DNA from: Laccaria trichodermophora
Lineage: Eukaryota; Basidiomycota; Agaricomycetes; Agaricales; Hydnangiaceae
Reading direction: 5' to 3'
Assembly: GCA_018417955.1 (NCBI GenBank)
Contig: JACTVC010000021.1
Span: 930,001-994,000 of the forward strand
Length of the DNA: 64,000 bases
Both the position numbers and the translations under genes were made by a program. Below, in pieces: positions 23,970 to 35,049 of the stretch (its first letter is position 1; every line of letters begins with the position of its first letter). Below the pieces are notes generated by a model. That model did not search any database. It had not been told where the DNA came from and saw only the letters and a list, made by a program, of their open reading frames with translations.

Positions 23970-25394
23970 TTTACCGCGCCCCCAAAACCGCGTCAGAAAA
24001 TGTTTATGTAATCTTCGGACTTTGAATCCACGTCGCGTCAATATTCCCTCGTCTCCCCCGACTCTAGACGCGTTTATAGTTCCTCAACTCCTCTAAACAG
24101 TTCAAATCCAGTTTATTTCTCATTTAGAAGTTGATCTCCATGGAAGAGAGTCTTCGCGCCGTCCGATCATACAAGAAAACGCCCACCATCTACTAAGTTC
24201 CCGCAACACCTGACTTCATTTCAACCTTCCTATCGCAATCTGTAGCAAATTCTGGCGCAGCGCCACCTGTTATATCTTCTCCTGGATCCCCTCTATCCTC
24301 ATCACTTTTTGCCTCATTGTCACCTCTTGGCTCTCCCTTCAACACTCTTCGTGAATCCTCCAGTAAACCAAGGCTGATCCAAGCTCGACAAGATAAAACA
24401 CAAAAGCAAGAAGCAAAATTCAGACAAATGGAAGAGATTTTAGGAAGTTACCTTCGAAGAATCCAAGAATTTTGCAGACGGCAACCGTTGGAGACCCAGG
24501 CTCGAGAGTTGCAGTGAGACCAACAATCGATATCAAAGAGGGAAAGCGACCACATAGAAAAGATCCGATGGTCCCAAAGGCTAGACGAAAAGCGAGACCC
24601 CATTCGTTGATGAGATGGACTTCGTCGACGCATGCAAACAAGATGTTTGCTCGAAAAGCTGAATATTCAGTGATTTCTCTCCGCTCCCTGTCGCGCAGGT
24701 TCTCGGGATCCACGCAAATGACCTGCCATTCAATGCACTCACTGATTTCTCCTGACAAATGAATCCCAGCTATCCGCGCCGCGCTAAGAGTTTATTTTCA
24801 GTAGGAGAATGCAGAGATGTTTAGTCTTGAGCTTGAAAGTTCGTAAACCTAGGCCAAAAGTCATGAGCAGAACGAGGAAAACGACAAAGAAATGTACAAT
24901 GTTATCGGCCAGCCCCTTTGTTGGTGTGATTACAACCCCGATTGGCTGATTCCGAGTTGGAAGCCCAAATAGATATGCCCCCGGATGTTTGTTATGCTCC
25001 TTGAGCACGAGGATCGGGACTGAGAACGCCGCTGATTTTCCATCGCCAGTTGCAGTACAGCACGGCACACTCTTTCCACCCAAAAGGGCAGAAACGAGCT
25101 CCAGTTGGATCGCATGCAGTCCGTTCGTCCAATCCGGTATGAGTTTCTTCACAATGTTGTTGATCGTATTCCTTGAGGGTCCTGCCAGCGGGGTTGTCGA
25201 GCCATCATTGAGTCGTCATAACAGATCCTATGTCAGCCAAAATGTATAATATCAAGTTTCACATGTATTGGAATAGAAACGCATGAGCTATCGCGTCGAG
25301 AGCAAACGGCAAGGACGCGATATTGACGCGACGCGGTTTCAAAGTCCGAAGATTACATAAACTTTTTCTGACGCGGTTTTGGGGGCGTGGTAAA
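23970..25394. mobile_element. Element with ~75-bp inverted repeats around RecQ helicase debris
   Basis: The ends (23970-24044 and 25320-25394) are inverted repeats of about 75 bp, beginning TTTACC(G/A)CGCCCCCAAAACC, with about 4 mismatches. Between them lies a truncated RecQ-type helicase on the minus strand and a plus-strand Ser-rich frame (24317-24517). I could not define a target duplication, because weak similarity continues a few bases beyond the repeat. It may be a transposon that carries or captured a helicase fragment, or a palindromic duplication of a RecQ flank. Confidence 0.65.
24420..25210 (-). pseudogene. Truncated RecQ-like DEAD/DEAH helicase
   Basis: The first part (from ~25210 down to ~24880) reads IPDWTNGLHAIQLELVSALL, then the Walker A loop CCTATGDGKSAAF and motif Ia VVITPTKGLADNIV. 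After a degenerate gap comes VICVDPENLRDRERREIT, the motif II line ACVDEVHLINEWG (DEVH instead of DEAH) and motif III VGLTATLEPGSP. It stops at EGNF, so the whole second RecA-like domain is missing, and the two parts are not in one frame. Multi-copy RecQ-like genes of this type are common in agaricomycete genomes and often lie near repeats. Confidence 0.8.
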
Positions 25395-25801
25395 TAACAG
25401 ACTTCATATTATCGTGAACAAAGGTACGACTTCACATAATATCGAAGTCTGTCTAGGAGAGACTAAGTCAAGCGTAACTTATGAGGTTGTGCCCACCAAG
25501 ATGGTCGACGGTATTGGAAGATTTCTTGTGTATTTTCCCAGCCAAATGATCTCACCTAACACAAGAGATAGGCGGACCAATCTTCCACAGGCAATGTCCG
25601 TGAGCCATTTAAGAGTTTTAAGTGCATAGTTTAAAATAAAAAAAATCATCTGCACATGAGCACATGTTTGTCTTTATTTAGCGATCTCTTCCATCGGAGC
25701 TTGAAATGCAGCCCGCTTGCAATTGGTGATTAATTGATTGCTTGGTGACTCCCCGAACGCAAGCTGATAATCTCCAGCTCACACATACGCACCGGAGTGT
25801 T

Positions 25802-27436
25802 ATGCAAAATAGAGGATTTCCTTCAGAAGGCCCATCGTATGATGGTCTCCATCCTTCGCCCGAGGCCGACAACCACCAACACATCACTGTAAACGATACC
25901 CAGGAAGACGATGGTGGACTTGATGACAGTGGATTGCCGCGATCGCATGCCGAGCCAAAAGGAAACGACCTGCCTGAACTCCCTCATGACATTCTTTCAT
26001 TGATATTTTGGCATGCGTGCCAACCGGTCCTCAGTGCTCGTTCCGAGTATGGCCCTAGATGGGAGCGCACATTCTATCCACTCTGGCTCGGCAAAATATC
26101 CAGATCGTGGCGCGAGACTGCCTGGGCATCTTCGGAGTTATGGGAAATCATAGTACTTCGCATCAATTTCAAGAAAATTGGCATTCAAACCGACCTCTTA
26201 CGAGAGTGGTTTGGACGCGCAAAGGGACGATTGCTTGACGTTTACATTGAAGAACCACACCGCGCTCATAAACTCATCATTCCTATAATCCGCGATACTC
26301 GTTCTCGTGTTGAACTGGTGGATCTGATCTTCCAACACTCGGAGCAGTTTCAACGTATCGACTTGCACCTCCCTTTTCATCTATACCAATATTTTGCTGA
26401 CTCAACGTCAACACGGCCAGCCAGTGAAGGCCCCGCTTATCCTTTACTACGATACGCCTCATTAAATTTTCGAGAAAAAGAAGAGGTTCCCGAAATACCC
26501 GAACTTGGTTTTAAAGAAGCACCCTTTCTATGCACTCTATCCCTATCCTCTTACCGTATGAGGCCGAATGGCCTATCTTTCTGTCCTACGAAGCAAATCA
26601 CGCGCCTCGTTTTAGATTCATGCAGAAACTTGATTTTGAAGAATCTCCTCAGTGACTTCCCTCGACTCAATGAACTTACTTTGACGAAATGCAAATTTTC
26701 CCACAGCAGACCAATCCTTGGAGGGATCGTACACAATCACTTGCGAATCCTGAATGTTGAGTTCACAATGCAAGTCTTCGCAGTGCCCAGGTCCCACGTC
26801 ATGTCGAATTCTTTACCTGGCTTGGAGAGCATATCAATCTGTGTTGCCGAACCGTTGCGATCCGTTGACACTCAACACATTCCTCCGTTCTTGGAGCACT
26901 CCCGCAGCATCTTGACTTGCCTTACTCTCGAATTCCTAGTCACCGCAGAGTTGGAATACCAACTTATTGAATTCCTTTCTCTTCCTGCCATCTCCTCCCT
27001 TCGAGAATTGCACATTCGGGAGTATTCCATTCACGGCAACCTATTGAGACACTTATTGGGTGCGGGGCTGGGTCGAACCTTCTTCGACGTTTTTCACCCG
27101 GACGAAGACCCATACTACCTCCCACATCTAGAGGTTATTGAATACGAGGGCCTATTGGCGGTGCATGCTATTGATTTTATTGAACCGTTGATTGTTCGAT
27201 CACGTATACGCACAAGGTCAGATGATCCTCCCAGCTATGAGGACAGCAAGAATTTGGGTATATCAGAGGGAGTGGCGACGTTGAGAAAAGCGACGATTAA
27301 AGCCGACCAATACTCTGAGGTCGCATCTTTTTCGATTGCTGAGTACACAGACCCGCATTACGTTTGGGAAATAATTCAACTGATGGAAGAGGGGGCGTTG
27401 AGGCTGCTGAATATGGATGGATCTTTGTGGCAATAG
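25802..27436 (+). CDS. F-box protein with LRR-like tail
   Basis: A single exon of 544 codons from ATG 25802 to the stop at 27436; the open frame extends upstream only to a TTG. A polar N-terminus is followed at residues ~60-125 by LPELPHDILSLIFWHACQP...LGKISRSWRETAWASSELW, a canonical agaricomycete F-box. The remaining ~400 residues alternate leucine-rich strands and helices (for example LTLTKCKF and LRELHIREYS) typical of the substrate-binding part. It probably serves as an SCF adaptor. It lies just beyond the RecQ-containing element. No damage seen. Confidence 0.85.
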   Translation: MQNRGFPSEGPSYDGLHPSPEADNHQHITVNDTQEDDGGLDDSGLPRSHAEPKGNDLPELPHDILSLIFWHACQPVLSARSEYGPRWERTFYPLWLGKISRSWRETAWASSELWEIIVLRINFKKIGIQTDLLREWFGRAKGRLLDVYIEEPHRAHKLIIPIIRDTRSRVELVDLIFQHSEQFQRIDLHLPFHLYQYFADSTSTRPASEGPAYPLLRYASLNFREKEEVPEIPELGFKEAPFLCTLSLSSYRMRPNGLSFCPTKQITRLVLDSCRNLILKNLLSDFPRLNELTLTKCKFSHSRPILGGIVHNHLRILNVEFTMQVFAVPRSHVMSNSLPGLESISICVAEPLRSVDTQHIPPFLEHSRSILTCLTLEFLVTAELEYQLIEFLSLPAISSLRELHIREYSIHGNLLRHLLGAGLGRTFFDVFHPDEDPYYLPHLEVIEYEGLLAVHAIDFIEPLIVRSRIRTRSDDPPSYEDSKNLGISEGVATLRKATIKADQYSEVASFSIAEYTDPHYVWEIIQLMEEGALRLLNMDGSLWQ

Positions 27437-28235
27437 AGATCGATATTACGACGGTTATATGGTGGTGGTTCAACGGCATTTCGAACATCACGTACTATTG
27501 TTCCGAAATCTTTGGTTTGCAATTGGCATGAATATGAATCGATGGGCTAAATCTCCAGCGGGTTGAAGCTGAACTTAAATTTTTGAGTCCTCTTCGTTTC
27601 GTTACTGTCAAAAGTTGGCAACTTGGCGACCAAGGTGACGCGGATAAAATCGATGTCCCCGCTGCCCCATCCTCGGTCGCGTCTTCTTGGCGTCTTCCAG
27701 AATTTTTATTGCATTTGAAGAAGGGGAGAATAAAAGGTTTGAACCCTCGCTTCGAGTTGTCCCCAAGTCGCGAAAGTGAAAACCTTAAATTTGATGCGTG
27801 GGCGGTAGGCCAAACAGCTCAACACAAATTCTTCAAGTCGCCGGTTCCTCCCGCTGTGACCGGTTGACCACTCTAGTTCGGAGTTCCCCCACGAAGGTTT
27901 GTCAAGAGGCAAGGTGAATGAATGTGCTTGAGCTAGTGGTTAACATTCCTTTCTATGTGTCCCTTCACTCACCGTCTGGCTGACCTTTCGCCCTATTTAC
28001 AGGATTACAAGAAAATATACTCGCCAATGATCCCGGCCTGGGCGTCCTATTTTAGTCTTGCAAGCGAGGATTGGCGGTTATCGAGGACTTTCAGGCGCTC
28101 TACGGGTCATCGATTATCTAATATCCTGCTGCCGGAGCTTGTTCCACAATCAACGAGCGCTTTTTGGAGACTTATAAGGACAAGCGTGGGACAGGATGGC
28201 TGTCCTTATCGCACCATCTCTCACCTATCAGCATT
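27437..28235. other. Intergenic DNA
   Basis: Two plus-strand frames (27583-27867 and 27955-28308) have no family resemblance; the second overlaps the start of the next gene. Probably promoter DNA. Confidence 0.4.
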
Positions 28236-29188
28236 ATGCCTTTCTTTGAAGGTGCTCACGATTTTAACATCAAGGGTGGTTCCTTCAATGATGTTTCCGG
28301 GAATATGACCATTAACGATACAAGCCGCCGAACCACGAACTACGGATCGTATAACACTACGAATCGCAAGATTGACAACTCGAACACTGACCGCTCGATC
28401 AATGACTACAGCACCGGTGCGCTTTCTTCACCTTCAATTCTGTTTGAAGCTAATTCGTTCTTCAGGAATGACGCGGAACTTTCATCAGGGGACAGTGAAC
28501 AACTTTGGCAGCGCAAAAAATGTGAATACTGGGGATAATCACGGTGCGCAATGACATTCGCATTGTTTGAGCGATAACTAATAACGAACTAGGTTTTATC
28601 AACCAAGAAGATTATCGAGGGGCCTTTCCCTCACCACTTTACGACAAGTATGCACAAAGAGGTTATGATTATCTACGAAGCAGGGGCCAGGGTTATCGTC
28701 CACCCTACCCCCATGCTCAGTCTGTCCCCGCCGGAATGCCCCCGTACGGGCCTGAAGAACCACAGTATTACGGCCATCCACCACATCATCCGCCATATGC
28801 ACATGCTCCCAGAGGTTTCCCAAACCCCTATGGAGCTCCCCCTCAAGGTCACAATACGTATCCTCCTGGGATGCATGGGATGGATGCCGAGCACGCAGAT
28901 ATGTTAAGGGAAGGCATGGAGGAGCTACGCAATGAGGGTCGATATCACAGCGACTCGGATGGTGAAGATGACGACGATCTTAACCACCGCGTGGAGAGAA
29001 TGGAATTGGCCGAGCCCGTCCCCTTATCTCCTGCGGGCTTCCCAGCAACGTCGCCGCGAGTCAGGTCCGATTTGACGGCTTCAGCACCTCCCACTATTGC
29101 ATCCTCTTCCGCCAGTGTGCAGAGCGCCAGTCCGCCCATGAAATCGAAGAACCCTTTCAGGTCTGGCGCCTCGACGGACCGTTCGTAA
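28236..29188 (+). CDS. Asn/Gly-rich N-terminus, Pro/Tyr-rich middle; unknown function
   Basis: Exons 28236-28416, 28466-28543 and 28593-29188 join in frame through two ~50-nt introns (donors GTGCGC in both) and give 284 residues. The N-terminus (MPFFEGAHDFNIKGGSFNDV...) matches a widespread agaricomycete pattern, F(N/T)I.GG.F..V.GN, followed by Asn/Thr-rich repeats. The middle is Pro/Tyr/His-rich (GPEEPQYYGHPPHH) and low in complexity, and the C-terminus acidic then Ser/Pro-rich. No catalytic domain can be named; the composition suggests a disordered, possibly aggregation-prone protein. Confidence 0.7.
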
Positions 29189-31018
29189 CTTCTTTCTTTT
29201 CTCACTTCCCCACACACTATGCTTTTTATCGAGAGGAATTAGGATCCACAAAGAACAAATCCTTTCACAATGTTATAATAATCGCACATACATTCAAACT
29301 AAGTTGCATATTCACAATGTGTCAGGAATTCAAGATAGGGCGAAGGGCTCAATTGACGCCCACAGGCAAACTCTTCCTTAGTGACCAGTAGCGGGCGCCC
29401 AGGTAAAGCCGGTCCGACCCCGATTTGTTTTCTCCCGCTTTTGACAAGGAAGGGGTAGAAAATTCTGGAATTGGCATCAAAATATCATAGAAGAGATCCA
29501 CCACGCAGACACGCGCGCATGCAGTGACATGCTCTGTCAGTTTTCTTCCGACTCCTTATCCACACCAAACGTTCCGTGCTTGACGTTCGTCATAGATTCA
29601 AGAAGGCAATCATGGATTGAATCAGGTATGTATCTCCTTCACTTCCAATATCTAAATGGATTTATGAATGCTGAGCATGCTAAATCCCTCGTAAAAAATT
29701 CGAAGCGCCATCATCTATTGGCATATCGAATCGAGGTGTTATCGAATCTCTTGCCACCTTCAAGGACAATTCAAGGAACATCCGCAGTCCGTAGTATGTG
29801 CATTCAAAATCGACATTGTACCCGCCCTCTCCGTATGCAAGAAGGCCCAGAAAATCTCCACCCTATGATGGGATATCAAGCCATTGAAGAAGCTTTTAAT
29901 GCCAGTGATACCTGCTGCACAATGGCACACTTGCAATCAATGCGACCGCACCTTCCGAACAATCCGCGGCCTAGGTAGTAGTAGAAGCACCTCGACTCAC
30001 CAACCCACGACGAGAGATCATTCTTTTGGAAAGTGCGGATTGGAAGTCACTTTGGTATTTGGGCTTGTGCAGCACATTGAGAGCTGGCGGGACCATAGGA
30101 AGATAGAGGATCAAACCATAGGGAGCTTGGCTGAAATTTTCTCTAGCTCCGAAGGTTAGCGGTCGGATTATTATTTTTCTCCGTTCTCTTAATCACAATG
30201 GTGGTACAGCGTATTGGTTACCCCGCCTTTATTCTCGAAAAGCCTTGACATCGGAGACAAGGAATTAATTTTTTGTTATTTTCTGTTCCTCTCTTGACCG
30301 AATTATACTGACTCCATTTGGACGCCCTTCAAAGTTCGGTTGCCCCGCCGGTGACGCGCGTGCGTCGCGAAGTATCCACCATCCCCATTTGGCGTGAACC
30401 AAGTTTTACCGGGTTTCTCGCGCGATTTGACAGGATATTGGCAGCGGCGCTGGAAACCTTGCCGTAACCTGGAGATATTGAAATCTTTTTAATTTTAATT
30501 TTTTTGATACGGGATGTAAGGGCATCTCCGCCGTAGCGAATACTCTGACATATGTACATATCTAATAGTAACAGGGGAAAATCCGCAAGTAGGACAATCT
30601 AACATGGCCAGAGAATAACATGAGATATGTACATTTCCGAGGGTTAAATCAAGAAGAAGCGATAAATGTGAGAGGGATCGCATGTGCCCCCAGGACACCG
30701 GAGAGAGAAGAGGAGAATGAGAGCCAGCGAGGAGTGTGTGTGGTGAGCAATATCAATGAAATAAGCGTATAAGTGAAGGAAACGCACAGGCAGTCAAGGG
30801 CCTTGAGCTCGCAAATATGAATACATACATGGATGAATGGGGAGTCGTGGAGTTGAGGTGCGAGGAACCATTGGAGAAGTCATGAAGAACGAAGGCGCGC
30901 CTTGCCAGCGTGAATATTGTACACAAAGTCCAAAGATATGGTTGAGACATAGAGTTAAATATCCAAGAAGATCCAGGTCGAGTTTTGACGCCAGGGGGGG
31001 GAGATGTGACGAGAAGGC
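29189..31018. other. Intergenic DNA with a decayed C2H2-finger-like frame
   Basis: Plus-strand frames at 29884-30159 contain CNQCDRTFRTIRGL followed by a displaced His, like a broken C2H2 zinc finger of fungal type. No full gene could be assembled. The part from 30.2 kb on is probably the 3' flank of the convergent HMG-box gene. Confidence 0.3.
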
Positions 31019-32507
31019 TCAGGCATATTGAGGAAGTGAGGTCAACATGAAAGCCGAGAAGTCCATTTCGATATTTGAGAACTGAGTGCTGGGATGCTGG
31101 TCAACAAAACTGGAGAAATCGTCGGTGGGAGTGGTCAGGAACGTCTCGCCACCCATACCCATATTGGTTTGCTCGTACGATGGAAAGTTGAAGTCAGGGT
31201 ATACCTTCTCGTTGTAAGGCTGGGCACTGAAAGAGTCGAAGGGGGAACCGTAGGTGGGGGAGCAGGGACTCGTGACGTAGCTGGGGTCCGGGGACACTGG
31301 GGAGGAACATTGGGACCAGGTGTCCATGAAATCCGTGTCAATAGAGAGGGTGGGATTGTACTGCGCCTGATCGAAGGCATCCGTTGTGTGTTGAAGGGCC
31401 ATACCGTCTGACAGGGGGTCGCAGAAGAAGGACGGAAGGGGAGAGTTCAGATTGTCGAAGGAGAATGAATTGAAATCCTGATGTAACATTAGCCGTTTTT
31501 TAGTGGGGTGAGGCATTAAAACGGGCTTACCAGGGAAGACTCTCGCTTCAGTGCCATGGACTGTGCGCTCATAGCGGCGGCGGGGGTGGCGTCAGCAAGG
31601 AGATGTATTTCAGCCTGAGGCGGCGAAGCAGGAGTCGAGCATCGACTGGGCTTTGAACTGGATGAGCGAATCCTCCGAATTGGCGCCGAAACCGCGGATG
31701 GGAGGAAATTTTGAGTCGCGCGGGAATTTTCTGTCTCTAGAACGGGGGCAGATGACGAACGGCGATAAGCCCGAGCAGTGATGGGGGCCTCGAAGCGCGT
31801 AATTATCTCTGGAACGTGATGTTTGTCGAATTCTTGAATCTCGGCGTTGAGCTCCCGTCCTTTCTTGCCTTCGACTAGAAGTTGCGCTATCTTTGCACAC
31901 CGCTTGTGATCTTTCGGTTCTACCTCCCGCACCTTCCGTTTCTCCGTCGTTCCACCCTTGTTCTTGGTCTGAAGCGGTCTAAAGGCGTATTGAGGGAATT
32001 TACGCTTATGTTCGTCCTGGGCTTCCTTGGCTTTTGCATGCCAGACTTTACGCTCCTCCTCGGGGAGACCTTGCCAAGTCAAACCTATGATCTTTGAAAG
32101 AGTAGAGTGATTAGTCTCAACCGACGTCGAGACGTGCTGGGCTTTAATGAATGAGGAGCGGAAGAGGATGAAGGCGTTAGGTGGACGAGGGATGTGATTA
32201 TCGGGTTTTTTCTTGGAATGAGGCTGGCGCCGAGGAGGCGGGGTCTCCTCTGCCGGAGGGAACAGGATAAACTCGGCAGGTGGAGGCGGAGCATCAACCA
32301 GGGGAGGAAGGCCGTCCATGTCGATCGGGACATCGACTAAGTTCGGCATGATAGCATCATCAAATGTGGAAGTGGGTGCAACAGGTGTCGTCCAGACAAA
32401 GTTGTTTCCTAGACGCGCAATGGTGTCATGTAGGTATCTGTCCGTTGAATGGGATGAGGCTTACCAGATTCTGTACGCTTTACAGCTCTCGATCGTTCAG
32501 CAGGCAT
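31019..32507 (-). CDS. HMG-box (MATA_HMG-type) transcription factor
   Basis: Three exons (32507-32465, 32408-31531, 31477-31019) joined by GTAAGC/GTAAGC introns give 459 residues. The HMG box lies at residues ~86-155: HIPRPPNAFILFRSSFIKAQ, then TWQGLPEEERKVWHAKA and HKRKFPQYAFRP. This is the sequence-specific MATA/SOX-like class, not the non-specific HMGB class, so it should bind and bend DNA as a regulator. The N-terminus is Pro-rich and the C-terminus Ser/Pro/Phe/Asp-rich, resembling an activation domain (DFSSFVDQHPSTQFSNIEMD). Relatives control mating and fruiting in basidiomycetes, but the exact orthologue is not established. There is a long upstream region with no gene. Confidence 0.85.
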
Positions 32508-35049
32508 GGTGTAATATTGGAGGAGTCGAGTTAGATATCGCAGTGGGACAGGGGGAAGGTTGATGAGATGGTTCTGGGCGTTTACGGGGGAATGAAAAGG
32601 GGAGGTGTCGGGGTGTAAAGGTGTCGCGAGGTATAAGCACGAGGCCTTTTTGGTATCTTTATATGGGTTTGCAGGGACATGAGTTACTGACTTTCCTTGG
32701 AATCCCATCCGCAATCGAACCCTGATCGGAATGAGATCTGGGCAAACACTACAAGAAAGGCGATATTGAACCCACAACTTCCTAGATCACTCCTTCACAA
32801 CCGAGTGAGTGCAAGCGGTCTCGATCGGCTGTGAGCACGACTCTCGCTTGTGGGCGATGACTGCAACAGAACCTAGCATTGTCGAAGAACAAGAGAATGA
32901 ATTTCAATATTCTCGCCATTTGTTTCCGCTTTTATTTGTTGGTGTTTAATTGACACGTTTGACGTTCGATAAGGAAAAGGCAATCGATATCTCATTTAGT
33001 TCCGTTCATGCAGATGTAAAGTTCAACGACACCCAAGCACACCAAACGAAGTCTACATCGTGGCCATATACTACGCACGAGGTGTAAAGAAGAACAGTCT
33101 CTTTACAAAATGTGCCAACCCTTCACAACGACACAAACCTACTGACCCCCTTAACGTTATACCGAAAAGGTGCGTGTTGTCACTGTTGTGTCTAGAAAGA
33201 AGGCTAGAACTGTGCCCGGTGACCGAGTAGATGCAAACGCCACCTTCATATGCTACGCAATATTTCATACCCTCCCCCCATCTCTGCTTGTTAACTGAGA
33301 TCGCGCTTCATAGACTGAGGGTAACCTCCTCGTTGTTAAATAATGCTTTGCAGACGCCATAGCATGCTGATTTGACGCTTCTGAGCCTCACCCCCTTCCC
33401 ACTCAAGCCGATAGCCCCATTCAGGGGGCCAATTATCTCCATCAATCTGTTCCCCTTCCGGCGGTTCGCACCTTGCCGGACTCCGGATGACGCAACCCTA
33501 CGAAACACCCTGTCCAAAATGCGTTGTTTTGCAATAAGCTCGTCCAAAAAACAAGAAACACTGCTCTAGGAGGTCTCTATTCAATGGCAAGTCGTAAATT
33601 AACACCTGTGCTAAAACTGATTTTGTCAAATTTCTTGTTGAAGTAGATTTTCAATTGATTATGTAGCTGTAACGATCCTGCACTGTACCTGGACATCTGA
33701 TCCAACACTTATCCCAAGTTCGACTGACGTATCTGATACAGGGATGAAATAACTGGACATCCTGCTGAAGCCTGCTGATCATTCATGCCGTCAAGCTGAT
33801 CTTTACAGCCGGTGTTTCTCAAGTTTCAACTCAGCGAGCCAACCACGCTAGCCTCATTGCATTTGCCATTACCGAGATATTAACATAACACAAGTGCGCC
33901 GCCGAGCGGAATACTCCAGTCGAGAACGGGCAGCTTTCTATAGGTCCAACTAATTGCACTTCTCAGGCTCTTTCCTAAGTTCCCTTGACCTGGAACTTGG
34001 CCGCTAGTAAATTATAGCTTTGGTCCAGATGAAATTCTAAGACAGGTTAGGACTCATGAAGATCGAGTGACCTCGAGAGTCTCTCACGTACGCCTGACAT
34101 ACGCGCGCCCTGGTTCAGAACTCTGGTATATTTTTCGACTTTGCCCCTTGCCAACGACGAATGTGCAGACGTTATCTGAAACTGCTCCTGCATCTCTCGG
34201 TCCTACGGGGGAATATGCGAACTCACCCTCGCCTTCTCAAAAATCATCCAGATGGTTTCCTATAGCTAAGCCATGTGAGAGACGTCAAGAAGTTCGCCTC
34301 AATGCCCAATGACTCAGGGTGAGATCACCCTAATTTGCGCATTTCACCAAAGCTTGGATTAAGTATCAAGCACCCCCAGATCTCCAAATTTCATATGCTC
34401 ACCAACTCTTTTTCTCTAACCCAGATCGGGTTTGGCGTGCGGAAGAATGGGGTTGTCAAGGCTCGCCGTCAAAAGCTCAATCGCTGAACACTTTTATCGA
34501 CGTACTGAATAATATTGTTGTTCCTATGCCTTCCAATCTCCAATTTTTAATCTGAAGATTGGACGTTATGTGATTCAATCCGGAGCCGCTAACCAGTGAG
34601 CGCTACGAAATCAATTCTTTGGACATTACTTACCAAAATGATCAGGCACGCAATATCGAAGTTTGACTTGAGTTCGACATCGACAGTCTACACAATAAAT
34701 TTTGAATATTGATTACAAAAATCAGTGACTAGTATCTATCCCAGTTTAAACCCCCAAATTCCAACACCTCTTCGCCTGTGTCCCTCGACAGAGCATGAGG
34801 ACTAAGTTCAGAGACACATGCAGCGACTCAACTCGTGGGCGCCAAGATAACGCGTGTTTTGATTCCGCCTTGGCCGAATTCTCCATTGGATGAAGAGGTG
34901 AAATTCAAATCTGGGGTTCCGCCAGCATCAACCAAAGTTACCAAAATAGATTATCGCATGACACGTGACGAGGTTTCGACATCGGTGCTTATAATATCGA
35001 TGTTCAGCACCTTCTTCATCTCATCCCACCGTGCGTTACAATACGCAAT
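32508..35049. other. Long gene-free stretch upstream of the HMG-box gene
   Basis: About 2.5 kb without a supportable gene. Short frames at 33308-33547 (minus) and 34067-34312 (plus) resemble nothing. It may hold regulatory DNA of the HMG-box gene and decayed repeats. Confidence 0.4.

Noticed and set aside
29884..30159. C2H2 zinc-finger gene
   Set aside because: Only one Cys pair of a finger is intact, the His spacing is wrong and no longer frame is supported.
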